32,015 bases of DNA, taken from positions 1 to 32,015 of the forward strand of contig NZ_JAKLJA010000065.1 of NCBI RefSeq assembly GCF_022213065.1, read 5' to 3'. This document shows, in pieces, positions 16,108 to 24,346 of this stretch. Positions within the stretch are counted from its first letter, which is position 1. Each line of letters begins with the position of its first letter. The notes beneath the pieces were generated by a model. The model was not told where the DNA came from, searched no databases, and saw only the letters and a program-made list of their open reading frames with translations. A program made the position numbers and the translations under genes. This stretch comes from Paraburkholderia tagetis. Lineage in GTDB: Bacteria; Pseudomonadota; Gammaproteobacteria; Burkholderiales; Burkholderiaceae.

Positions 16108-19100
16108 GCCAGAAGAACCGACTCGGCGCCGGCGGGCGCATCAACCGCGCGATTCCGCTGACCTTCACGTTCAACGGGCGCACGTATCAGGGCTATCAGG
16201 GCGATACGCTCGCCTCGGCGCTGCTCGCCAACGACGTGCACTTCGTCGCGCGCAGCTTCAAGTACCACCGCCCGCGCGGCATCATGACGGCCGACGTGGC
16301 CGAGCCCAATGCCGTGGTGCAGCTCGAGCGCGGCGCGTACACGGTGCCGAATGCGCGCGCCACTGAAACCGAGCTCTATCAGGGGCTGGTCGCCACTAGC
16401 GTGAACGCGGAGCCTAGCCTCGAGCACGACCGCATGGCGGTGAACCAGAAGTTCTCGCGCTTCCTGCCCGCGGGCTTCTACTACAAGACTTTCATGTGGC
16501 CGCGCAAGTGGTGGCCGAAGTACGAAGAGAAGATCCGCGAGGCCGCGGGTCTGGGCAAGGCGCCCGAAGTGCGCGATGGCGACCGCTACGACAAGCGCTT
16601 CGCGCATTGCGACGTGCTGGTGATCGGCGGCGGTCCCACGGGTCTGCTGGCCGCGCATACGGCGGGCCTTGCCGGCGCGCGCGTGATTCTCGTCGACGAC
16701 CAGCGCGAACTGGGCGGCAGCCTGCTGTCGTGCAAGACGGAAATCGACGGCCGCCCGGCGATCCAGTGGGTCGAGAAGATCGAGGCGGAGCTCGCGGCCA
16801 TGCCGGACGTGAAGGTCCTCTCGCGCAGCACGGCCTTCGGCTATCAGGATCACAATCTCGTGACCGTCACGCAGCGCCTGACCGAGCATCTGCCGGTCTC
16901 GACGCGCAAGGGCACGCGCGAGCTGCTCTGGAAGATCCGCGCGAAGCGCGTGATTCTCGCGACCGGCGCGCACGAGCGGCCGATCGTGTTCGGCAATAAC
17001 GACCTGCCGGGCATCATGATGGCATCGGCGGTGTCGACCTATATCCACCGCTATGGCGTGCTGCCGGGGCGGAACGCCGTGGTGTTCGCGAACAACGACG
17101 CCGGCTATCGCTGCGCGCTCGACCTGAAGGCATGCGGGGCGAACGTGACGGTGGTCGACTCGCGTGCACAGGGCAAAGGCGCCTTGCAGGACGCGGCGCG
17201 TCGCCAGGGCGTGAAGATCATGAACAATGCGGCCATCATGGCCGCACGCGGCAAGCTGCGCGTGAGCTCGGTCGAGGTGGTCGCGTACACGAACGGCCAG
17301 ACGGGCGCGAAGCAGGCGGACCTGCCCTGCGATCTGGTGGCGATGTCGGGCGGCTTCAGCCCCGTGCTGCACCTGTTCGCGCAATCGGGCGGCAAGGCGC
17401 ACTGGAACGACGCGAAGGCCTGCTTCATGCCGGGCAAGCGCGTGCAGCAGGAAGTGAGCGTGGGCGCGGCGGTGGGCGAATTCAGCCTCGCGCGCGGCCT
17501 CACCCAGGCGGTCGATGCGGGCATCGACGCCACGAAGTCGCTCGGCTTCGCAGCCACGCGTCCGCCAGTGCCGAAGGCCGCGGAGATCGCCGAAACGCCG
17601 TTGCAGCCGCTGTGGCTCGTGGGCAGCCGCAAGGCCGCGCCGCGTGGCCCGAAGCAGTTTGTCGACTTCCAGAACGACGTGGCCGCATCGGACATCCTGC
17701 TCGCGGCGCGCGAAGGCTTCGAATCGGTCGAGCACGTGAAGCGCTATACCGCCATGGGCTTCGGCACCGACCAGGGCAAGCTCGGCAACATCAACGGCAT
17801 GGCGATCCTCGCGGATGCGCTCGGCAAGACGATTCCCGAAACCGGCACGACCACGTTCCGCCCGAACTACACGCCCGTGACGTTCGGCACCGTGGCGGGC
17901 CGCGAGCTGGGCGATTTCCTCGACCCGATCCGCAAGACCTGCATCCATGAATGGCACGAGCAGCATGGCGCGCTGTTCGAGGACGTGGGCAACTGGAAGC
18001 GCCCCTGGTACTACCCGAAGAACGGCGAGGACATGCACGCGGCCCTGAAGCGCGAATGTCTCGCGGTGCGCAACAGCGTGGGTATTCTCGACGCCTCGAC
18101 GCTCGGCAAGATCGACATTCAGGGCCCGGACGCCGCGAAGCTGCTGAACTGGGTCTACACGAATCCGTGGCTCAAGCTCGAAGTGGGCAAGTGCCGCTAT
18201 GGCCTGATGCTCGACGAGAACGGCATGGTGTTCGACGACGGCGTGACCGTGCGCCTCGGACCGCAGCACTACATGATGACCACCACGACCGGCGGCGCCG
18301 CGCGCGTGCTCACGTGGCTCGAGCGCTGGCTGCAGACCGAGTGGCCCGACATGAAGGTGCGCCTCGCTTCCGTGACCGATCACTGGGCGACCTTCGCCGT
18401 GGTGGGCCCGAAGAGCCGCAAGGTCCTGCAGAAGGTGTGCAGGGACATCGACTTCGACAACGCCGCGTTCCCGTTCATGTCGTATCGCAACGGCACGGTG
18501 GCGGGCGTGAAGTCGCGTGTCATGCGCATCAGCTTCTCGGGCGAGCTCGCTTACGAAGTGAACGTGCCGGCCAACGCGGGCCGCGCCGTGTGGGAAGCGC
18601 TGATGGCCGCGGGCGCCGAGTTCGACATCACGCCGTACGGCACGGAAACGATGCACGTGCTGCGTGCGGAGAAGGGCTACATCATCGTCGGCCAGGACAC
18701 CGACGGCTCGGTCACGCCGTTCGACCTGGGCATGGGCGGCCTCGTTTCGCAGACCAAGGACTTCCTTGGCCGCCGCTCGCTCAAGCGCTCGGACACCGCG
18801 AAGGAAGGGCGCAAGCAGTTCGTCGGACTGCTCACCGACGACGCGAAGTTCGTGCTGCCCGAAGGCGGCCAGATCGTCGCTGTGGATGCGCAGCAGAGGG
18901 CCGACGGCACCACGCCGATGCTCGGCCACGTGACGTCGAGCTATTACAGCCCGATTCTCGATCGCTCGATTGCGCTTGCGGTCGTGAAGGGCGGTCACAA
19001 CAAGACCGGCGAATACGTCACCATCTCGCTGGCCGATGGCCGGCGCGTGAAGGCAAAGATCGCCAGCCCGATTTTCTATGACACTGAAGGGGTGCGTCAG

Positions 19101-19112
19101 CATGTTGAATGA
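16104..19112 (+). CDS. soxA: Sarcosine oxidase subunit alpha
   Basis: Large subunit, 1002 aa, carrying NAD and tetrahydrofolate sites. An N-terminal Fer2_4-like domain lies at about 15-100 (FNGRTYQGYQGDTLASALL; SFKYHRPRG). A pyridine-nucleotide fold begins near 170 (CDVLVIGGGPTG), with ILATGAHERPIVF later. The C-terminal aminomethyltransferase (GCV_T) domain, about 610-1000, has LDASTLGKIDIQGPDA and SFSGELAYEVNVP. This domain moves the methyl carbon onto THF as methylene-THF, which GlyA then uses. The length is normal for the family. The ATG overlaps the soxD stop, and the stop overlaps soxG by 11 bases. Confidence 0.96.
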   Translation: MSQKNRLGAGGRINRAIPLTFTFNGRTYQGYQGDTLASALLANDVHFVARSFKYHRPRGIMTADVAEPNAVVQLERGAYTVPNARATETELYQGLVATSVNAEPSLEHDRMAVNQKFSRFLPAGFYYKTFMWPRKWWPKYEEKIREAAGLGKAPEVRDGDRYDKRFAHCDVLVIGGGPTGLLAAHTAGLAGARVILVDDQRELGGSLLSCKTEIDGRPAIQWVEKIEAELAAMPDVKVLSRSTAFGYQDHNLVTVTQRLTEHLPVSTRKGTRELLWKIRAKRVILATGAHERPIVFGNNDLPGIMMASAVSTYIHRYGVLPGRNAVVFANNDAGYRCALDLKACGANVTVVDSRAQGKGALQDAARRQGVKIMNNAAIMAARGKLRVSSVEVVAYTNGQTGAKQADLPCDLVAMSGGFSPVLHLFAQSGGKAHWNDAKACFMPGKRVQQEVSVGAAVGEFSLARGLTQAVDAGIDATKSLGFAATRPPVPKAAEIAETPLQPLWLVGSRKAAPRGPKQFVDFQNDVAASDILLAAREGFESVEHVKRYTAMGFGTDQGKLGNINGMAILADALGKTIPETGTTTFRPNYTPVTFGTVAGRELGDFLDPIRKTCIHEWHEQHGALFEDVGNWKRPWYYPKNGEDMHAALKRECLAVRNSVGILDASTLGKIDIQGPDAAKLLNWVYTNPWLKLEVGKCRYGLMLDENGMVFDDGVTVRLGPQHYMMTTTTGGAARVLTWLERWLQTEWPDMKVRLASVTDHWATFAVVGPKSRKVLQKVCRDIDFDNAAFPFMSYRNGTVAGVKSRVMRISFSGELAYEVNVPANAGRAVWEALMAAGAEFDITPYGTETMHVLRAEKGYIIVGQDTDGSVTPFDLGMGGLVSQTKDFLGRRSLKRSDTAKEGRKQFVGLLTDDAKFVLPEGGQIVAVDAQQRADGTTPMLGHVTSSYYSPILDRSIALAVVKGGHNKTGEYVTISLADGRRVKAKIASPIFYDTEGVRQHVE

Positions 19113-19740
19113 AACGATGGATAAGGCACCCCGCGCGGAACGTGCGACAACCGCGGCGCGGCTCGAATCGCCTTTCGTCGGCGTGGCCGGTTTGATGAAG
19201 GCCCAGGAGGGCCGCGCGCCGAAGGGGTTCGCGATGCGCGAGCTGCCGTTCCGCGATCTGGTGAACGTGCGCGGCGACCTGAGCGACCCCGCCTTCGTCG
19301 ACGCGTTTGCCCAGGTGGTGGGCTGCCAGCCGCCCGCCACGCCGAACACGGTGGCGAAGGGCAATGGCTACGACGTGCTGTGGCTCGGCCCCGACGAATG
19401 GCTCGTGCGCTCGACCGCGCCCGTGCAGGTGGGTGTGCTTGAAGCACAGCTCGCCCCCGCATTCGGCGAGGCTTACGCCGCCGCCGTGGACGTGGGCAGC
19501 GGCTACACGGTGGTGGAGATCGACGGCGCGCGCACGCGTGAGCTGCTTTCGCGCGGCTGCCCGCTCGATCTGCATCCGCGCCTGTTCAAAGAAGGGCAAT
19601 GTGCGCAGAGCGTGTTCTTCAAGGCCGGGATCGTGCTGATCCCGACCGGCGAGGACCGCTTCGAGATCGTCGTGCGCCGCAGCTTCGCCGACTACTTCTG
19701 CCGCATCATGCTCGACGCCACGGTGTCGCTCGCATCATGA
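19102..19740 (+). CDS. soxG: Sarcosine oxidase subunit gamma
   Basis: Structural gamma subunit of the tetrameric sarcosine oxidase, 212 aa, related to the aminomethyltransferase fold. LWLGPDEWLV, VDVGSGYTVVEI, LSRGCPLDLHP and FRFADYF-like SFADYFCRIM segments are the usual landmarks. It starts inside the end of soxA (11-base overlap) and its stop overlaps the folB-like start by ATGA. It is intact. Confidence 0.93.
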   Translation: MLNETMDKAPRAERATTAARLESPFVGVAGLMKAQEGRAPKGFAMRELPFRDLVNVRGDLSDPAFVDAFAQVVGCQPPATPNTVAKGNGYDVLWLGPDEWLVRSTAPVQVGVLEAQLAPAFGEAYAAAVDVGSGYTVVEIDGARTRELLSRGCPLDLHPRLFKEGQCAQSVFFKAGIVLIPTGEDRFEIVVRRSFADYFCRIMLDATVSLAS

Positions 19741-20231
19741 AGATCGTCGACGGCACCTTCGATCCGGCGCACGGGTCGCTCACGGCGCTCGACGCGCCGC
19801 CCTCGCGGGGGCGCGGCTGGAGCGTATTCGTCGAGGGCTTGAGCGTGCCCGCGCGCATCGGCATTCATCCGCATGAGCACGGACAGCCGCAGCCGCTCGT
19901 GATCGATGCGCAGCTCGGCTACCGCTCGATGCCGAAAGAAGAGAGCGACTGGATCGACTACGAGAGCTATTGCACGCGCATAGCCGAGTTTCTCGCGAAG
20001 AAGCCGCATACGCGGCTGCTCGAAACACTGGTGGCCGATATCGCGGCGCTCTCGTTTCGCGAGTGGCCCGCGCTGGACTCGCTCACGATCGAAGTGCACA
20101 AGCCGAAGATCCGGCCAGGCACGCGGCGCATCGGCGTGTCGCTCGACTGGATGCGCGCCGATTATCTGCAGTGGGCGGCCTGCGAGCGTGGCGGATACGG
20201 GAAAAACACGGCACCTCCGATGTGCCAATGA
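19737..20231 (+). CDS. Dihydroneopterin aldolase (FolB-like) in the sox operon
   Basis: Predicted to cleave 7,8-dihydroneopterin to 6-hydroxymethyl-dihydropterin in folate synthesis. The 164-aa protein has the FolB fold: VFVEGLSVPARIGIHPHE (catalytic Glu region) and TIEVHKPKIRPGTRRI (catalytic Lys region), with an LLETLVADIAAL helix. About 25 N-terminal residues and the C-terminal tail extend beyond a typical 120-aa FolB. The ATG overlaps the soxG stop (ATGA), so it is translated with the oxidase. Its presence suggests that demand for tetrahydrofolate rises during sarcosine breakdown. A FolX/FolM-like or other pterin role cannot be ruled out. Confidence 0.85.
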   Translation: MKIVDGTFDPAHGSLTALDAPPSRGRGWSVFVEGLSVPARIGIHPHEHGQPQPLVIDAQLGYRSMPKEESDWIDYESYCTRIAEFLAKKPHTRLLETLVADIAALSFREWPALDSLTIEVHKPKIRPGTRRIGVSLDWMRADYLQWAACERGGYGKNTAPPMCQ

Positions 20232-20243
20232 CGGGGAGCATTC

Positions 20244-21131
20244 ATGAACGGGTTTTCCGCTGACGTGACCGACAGCACATGCCGCTTTATCCTGAACGTG
20301 ACCTGCGCCAGTGCGCAGGGCCAGGTGGCTGCCGTCGTCGGCTTTCTCGACGGGTTTGGCTGCTATGTCGACGAATTCTCCGTTTTCGACGATCCGCAGA
20401 CTGCCCGCTTCTTCGTGCGATGCGAGTTTCATGTTCCTGCGCCGGGGCGGCTGGACCGTGAAGCGCTATCGGAAGCCTTTGCGCCGCTTGCGCTCCGGCA
20501 CGCTTTCGAGTGGGCCATTTTCGATGCGCGCGTGAAGCCGAAGGTGCTGATGCTCGTTTCGAAGCTGGATCATTGCCTGGTGGATCTGCTGCATCGTTGG
20601 CGCATCAATGAGATGCCGATCGATATTGCGGGCGTGGTGTCCAATCATCGCGATCTCGAGCCCATGGTCCGGTCTCACGGGATCGAGTTTCATCATCTTC
20701 CGGTGACGCCTGAAACGAAATCCATTCAGGAGCAGGCGCTCGTTTCGCTGATCGAGCGCACGGGAACCGAACTGGTGGTGCTCGCCCGCTACATGCAGGT
20801 GTTGAGCGCCGGCCTGTGTGCGCGTCTCGCGGGCCGGGCCATCAACATCCACCATTCGTTTCTGCCCGGCTTCAAGGGCGCGAGGCCGTATCATCAGGCG
20901 TATACGCGCGGCGTCAAGCTGATCGGGGCCACCGCGCACTTCGTGACCGGGGATCTCGACGAAGGACCCATCATCGAGCAGGTGGTGGAGCGTGTGGATC
21001 ACACTTACACGCCGGAGCGGCTGCTTGCGGCAGGGCGCGACATGGAGCGTGCTGCGCTCGCCAGGGCCGTGCAGGGCTTCATCGAGCGGCGCATCTTCAT
21101 CCATGAAGGGCGTACGGTCGTTTTGCGCTAG
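20244..21131 (+). CDS. purU: Formyltetrahydrofolate deformylase
   Basis: Hydrolyses 10-formyl-THF to formate and THF, returning folate to the pool when one-carbon units are in surplus. The 295-aa protein has an N-terminal ACT domain (about 12-90) and a C-terminal formyltransferase-type domain. Catalytic N201 and H203 (AINIHHSFLPGFKGA) and D239 (GDLDEGPII) are present. GGGGAG at 20232-20237 precedes ATG 20244, 12 bases after the FolB-like gene. It is probably the last gene of the glyA-to-purU operon. No folD or formate dehydrogenase accompanies it. Confidence 0.95.
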   Translation: MNGFSADVTDSTCRFILNVTCASAQGQVAAVVGFLDGFGCYVDEFSVFDDPQTARFFVRCEFHVPAPGRLDREALSEAFAPLALRHAFEWAIFDARVKPKVLMLVSKLDHCLVDLLHRWRINEMPIDIAGVVSNHRDLEPMVRSHGIEFHHLPVTPETKSIQEQALVSLIERTGTELVVLARYMQVLSAGLCARLAGRAINIHHSFLPGFKGARPYHQAYTRGVKLIGATAHFVTGDLDEGPIIEQVVERVDHTYTPERLLAAGRDMERAALARAVQGFIERRIFIHEGRTVVLR

Positions 21132-21245
21132 CGGCCTGATGAGGGACATCTACCTGGAAAAGCGCTGGTGCGCCGGTTCGGTGTCGCGGAGGTGACCGGC
21201 TGGGGGGCGGGCAGGCGATCGGGCAACAAGGGGATTGGAACCAGA

Positions 21246-22568
21246 ATGGACCTGAATGTCAGTAACCGGCCTGCAGGCTCGCAGAAGGCGACGTCGACGA
21301 TGGGTGCGCACGGGTCAGGGCCCCGGGAAGTGCTGCATACTGCAGACACGGCGTTCAGGTCGGAGCGCGGCGTTCGCAGGGACCGGAATTCCCTGCCGCT
21401 GCTCTTTCTCGCCGCCCGCCTGTCGCTGGGCAGCGCGATAGCGCTTGGGCTCGTGCGTTTTTCCTATGCGTTGCTGTTGCCCGTGATGAAAGTGGATCTC
21501 GGATGGGGTTTCGCGCAGGCCGGCGCGATGAACACGGCCAACGCAGCGGGCTATCTGGCAGGGGCAGTCGTGTTTCCCGTGCTTGCCAGACGGCACTCGC
21601 CTTCAACGCTTTTCGTGAGCGGCGCGTACGTCACGATCGTGCTGATGGCGATGTGCGGGCTGGTCTCTGGCACGCCCTTGCTGCTCGCCCAGCGGCTGGT
21701 GGCCGGAATCGGTAGCGCGTTCATCTTCATCAGTGGTGGCGTTCTGGCCGCCCGTCTCGCGACGGCCGCACCTCGGCGTGGAGGGCTGATCCTCGGGCTT
21801 TACTACGGCGGAACCGGCTATGGCATTGTGCTGTCGTCCATTCTCGTGCCGGCTACGATGCATTCCGTGCCGCACGGCTGGCAGCCCGCATGGTTCGCGC
21901 TGGCCGCCGCATGTGCGATTTGCACGCTGCTCGCGCGAGGCGCCGCCCGTAGCATCGACGCGGCCGGCGCTCCCACCGCGAGTGCACCAGGGGGCGCAAT
22001 CAGACAGCGGACCACGTGGTGGCGCTACGGCTTTGCACTAGGAGGGTACGGTCTTTTTGGCGTGGGGTATATCGGCTACATGACGTTCATCGTTGCGCTG
22101 CTGCGCAGTGAGGGGATGAGCCAGAGTGTGGTTTGCGCGTTCTATATCGCGCTGGGCATCGCGACGATCGGCTCGGCGCGGTTGTGGTCAGGTTTTCTCG
22201 ACCGTATGCGCGGCGGCATGGCCCTCGCGACCTTCAACGCGTTGCTGGCGCTCGCCACGCTCATGCCAGCCGTGTTGGCACAGCCTGTCGCTGCGGCCGT
22301 TTCCGGCGTGATTTTCGGCGCGACCTTTCTCTCCGCGGTCGCTTCGACGACCGCATTCGTGCGGCACAATCTTCCCTCCGACGAATGGACACGTGGCATC
22401 AGCGCGTTCACGATCGTGTTCGCGCTCGGCCAGATCGTCGGGCCCGTGGCGATCGGCTGGGTGTCCGACAACGCGAGCCTGACGCGCGGGCTTGTCTATT
22501 CCTCCGCAGTTCTGCTCGTCGGAGCACTGCTGGCCGCGTGCCAGCGTCCCCTCGATCGCCAGGCCTGA
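21246..22568 (+). CDS. MFS transporter, YbfB/YjiJ type
   Basis: Inner-membrane transporter of the MFS_4 (YbfB/YjiJ) type, about 440 aa with roughly 12 hydrophobic segments. A 45-residue hydrophilic N-terminal extension comes first, then LGLVRFSYALLLPVM at TM1, which is characteristic of the family. NTANAAGYLAGA and LYYGGTGYGIVLS are further landmarks. The start is uncertain: ATG 21246 follows AAGGGG at 21229-21234, spaced long; in-frame GTG 21168 is an alternative. It lies 114 bp after purU in the same direction. The substrate is unknown; position suggests a pathway amine or a product. Confidence 0.82.
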   Translation: MDLNVSNRPAGSQKATSTMGAHGSGPREVLHTADTAFRSERGVRRDRNSLPLLFLAARLSLGSAIALGLVRFSYALLLPVMKVDLGWGFAQAGAMNTANAAGYLAGAVVFPVLARRHSPSTLFVSGAYVTIVLMAMCGLVSGTPLLLAQRLVAGIGSAFIFISGGVLAARLATAAPRRGGLILGLYYGGTGYGIVLSSILVPATMHSVPHGWQPAWFALAAACAICTLLARGAARSIDAAGAPTASAPGGAIRQRTTWWRYGFALGGYGLFGVGYIGYMTFIVALLRSEGMSQSVVCAFYIALGIATIGSARLWSGFLDRMRGGMALATFNALLALATLMPAVLAQPVAAAVSGVIFGATFLSAVASTTAFVRHNLPSDEWTRGISAFTIVFALGQIVGPVAIGWVSDNASLTRGLVYSSAVLLVGALLAACQRPLDRQA

Positions 22569-22640
22569 TTCGTCTGATCGCTCGCCCGAGCGGTAAGCGC
22601 TGGACCCATCCCGACTCACGCCCTTCGCTGTGCGTATGCG

Positions 22641-22672
22641 CCCGCAATGTCGCGTTTGAAGCGCATTGCGGG
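22641..22672 (+). terminator. Stable hairpin after the YbfB-like gene
   Basis: 9-bp perfect stem CCCGCAATG (22641-22649) with CATTGCGGG (22664-22672), extended by an inner CGC/GCG pair across a one-base bulge. There is no T-run behind it. It separates the glyA-purU-MFS run from the next promoter. Confidence 0.55.
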
Positions 22673-22738
22673 TGCATGCGTTTGCGCCATGCGTCCTTCC
22701 GGTGCAGCGGTCAAGCCTCCCGGCGGTGTTTACCCTCG

Positions 22739-22802
22739 ATGTCGAATAGAGAAAGTCGATTGTCCAGAAAAGATATTTTTCGCTGGCTGCAACTTCTACC
22801 AT
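22739..22802 (+). promoter_or_regulatory. MHS transporter promoter, twin of the creatinase promoter
   Basis: Distal half-site ATGTCGA-N5-GAAA begins at 22739 and proximal TTGTCCA-N5-GATA begins at 22760 (21-bp period). TACCAT (22797-22802) starts 37 bp after the proximal site and sits in the same ACTTCTACCAT block as at creatinase. Spacings are identical to 10451-10514. The intervening DNA is not conserved, which argues for a functional operator, not a recent duplication. Confidence 0.75.
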
Positions 22803-22857
22803 GGCCTTGAACGCGCGCAATTACCAGAGCGAACCAGCAGCACCTTTGGAGACTTGA

Positions 22858-24237
22858 ATGAGTACCAGAAAAGCGATGCCGGGCGGCGTGGCGGCCAGCG
22901 CCTGGCAGCAGGGCGACGATGGGGCAGGGCGCGGTGAGAGTGATGCGAGGCGCCTCGCCGCGAATGACGTTGGGCTCCTGAAGCGGGCCGCACTGGCGAG
23001 CTTCATCGGCAACTTTGTCGAGTGGTTCGATTACGCCTCGTATGGGTATCTCGCGACCATCATTGCGGTGATGTTCTTCCCGAAGAGCGACGCGATGACG
23101 GGCCTGCTCGCGGCGTACGGCGTGTTCGCGGTTTCGTTTGTCGTGCGGCCGCTGGGCGGCGTGGTCTGGGGGCATTTCGGTGACCGGCATGGGCGCCGCG
23201 CCGCGCTGTCGCTCTCGATTCTGATCATGTCGTGTTCGACCTTCCTGATCGCCTTTCTGCCGACCTATGCGCAGGTTGGCATGATCGCGCCCGTGTTGCT
23301 GTTGCTGGTGCGTGTCGTACAGGGCTTTTCGGCCTCGGGCGAATATGCGGGCGCGTCCGCATTTCTCGCGGAATTCGCGCCGCCGGGCAAGCGCGGCGTG
23401 TACACGAGCATCGTGCCGGCCAGCACGGCGGCCGGCCTGCTGTTCGGTTCGGTGTTCGTCGCCGTGATGCACGCGGTGCTCACCACGCAGCAGCTGCATG
23501 ATTTCGGCTGGCGTTTGCCGTTCCTGCTCGCGGCCCCGTTCGGGCTGGTTGGGCGCTACATCCGCCTGAGGCTCGAGGACACGCCGAAGTTCAAGGCGCT
23601 CGAAGGCACGCACGACGTGGCGAAGGCGCCCGTGACAGAGTTGCTGACCCGCCATCGCGGCAGGATGCTCATTGCGTTTGGCGTGACCTGTCTGAATGCG
23701 GTGGCGTTCTATCTGGTGCTCAGCTACATGCCGACCTATCTGTCGACGGAAATGGGCATGAGCGAAACTGCATCGTTCGTGGCCGCGACCCTCTCGCTCG
23801 CCACCTACATCGGCCTGATTTTCCTGATGGGCGCGCTGTCCGACCGGGTGGGGCGTAAGACCATGCTGATTGGTGCATCGGTATTGTTCGCTTTGCTGAC
23901 CGTGCCGCTATTCAAGGGGCTGGCCGGCGCGAACTTCGCGACCATCGTGCTGATCCAGATTGCGTTCGGTGCGTTGCTCACGCTCAACGATGGCACCCTG
24001 CCGTGCTTTCTCTCGGAGATATTCCCGACACGCGTGCGCTACAGCGGTTTCGCATTCTGCTTCAATGCGGCGAACGCGCTGTTCGGCGGTACCGCGCCGC
24101 TCGTCGCCACCTGGTTAATCGCGGTGACCGGCAGCAAGCTCGCGCCCGCGTGGTACCTCGTGGGGGCCGCGGGCGTCGCGCTCGTCGCCATGCTGGCGAG
24201 CAGCGAAACATCTCGGCTTCCGCTGGCCGACGATTGA
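22858..24237 (+). CDS. MHS-family MFS transporter, candidate creatine or betaine symporter
   Basis: Metabolite:H+ symporter family (ProP/KgtP/ShiA relatives), 459 aa, 12 predicted membrane segments. IGNFVEWFDYASYGY in TM1, GHFGDRHGRR in loop 2-3, VQGFSASGEYAGA, and the second-half GALSDRVGRKTM motif are family signatures. The N-terminal 40 residues are hydrophilic. AAGG-type ribosome binding is not obvious; TTGGAGAC at 22846-22853 contains GGAG with good spacing to ATG 22858. Because its promoter carries the same paired half-sites as creatinase, I infer that it imports creatine, creatinine or sarcosine. The family also carries betaine, proline and dicarboxylates. Confidence 0.87.
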   Translation: MSTRKAMPGGVAASAWQQGDDGAGRGESDARRLAANDVGLLKRAALASFIGNFVEWFDYASYGYLATIIAVMFFPKSDAMTGLLAAYGVFAVSFVVRPLGGVVWGHFGDRHGRRAALSLSILIMSCSTFLIAFLPTYAQVGMIAPVLLLLVRVVQGFSASGEYAGASAFLAEFAPPGKRGVYTSIVPASTAAGLLFGSVFVAVMHAVLTTQQLHDFGWRLPFLLAAPFGLVGRYIRLRLEDTPKFKALEGTHDVAKAPVTELLTRHRGRMLIAFGVTCLNAVAFYLVLSYMPTYLSTEMGMSETASFVAATLSLATYIGLIFLMGALSDRVGRKTMLIGASVLFALLTVPLFKGLAGANFATIVLIQIAFGALLTLNDGTLPCFLSEIFPTRVRYSGFAFCFNAANALFGGTAPLVATWLIAVTGSKLAPAWYLVGAAGVALVAMLASSETSRLPLADD

Positions 24238-24258
24238 CGGCGAACGAGGCGCGTTGCG

Positions 24259-24270
24259 CGATAGCTATCG
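24259..24270. repeat. 12-bp perfect palindrome upstream of creatininase
   Basis: CGATAGCTATCG between the MHS gene and creatininase. A second inverted repeat, GGTTG...CAACC, follows between about 24278 and 24305. These could be an operator or part of an intercistronic structure. Confidence 0.4.
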
Positions 24271-24346
24271 TAAGCAGGGTTGTTTATTATTTGCGCGGGC
24301 AACCATTTATAGCTGCACCATTTTACTCAAACAAGGAGACGAGCTG

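Noticed and set aside
15999..19364. Minus-strand open frame over 1100 codons long opposite soxA and soxG
   Set aside because: It is antisense to well-identified genes, rich in Arg, His and Ala as expected of a GC-codon shadow, and has no family motif.
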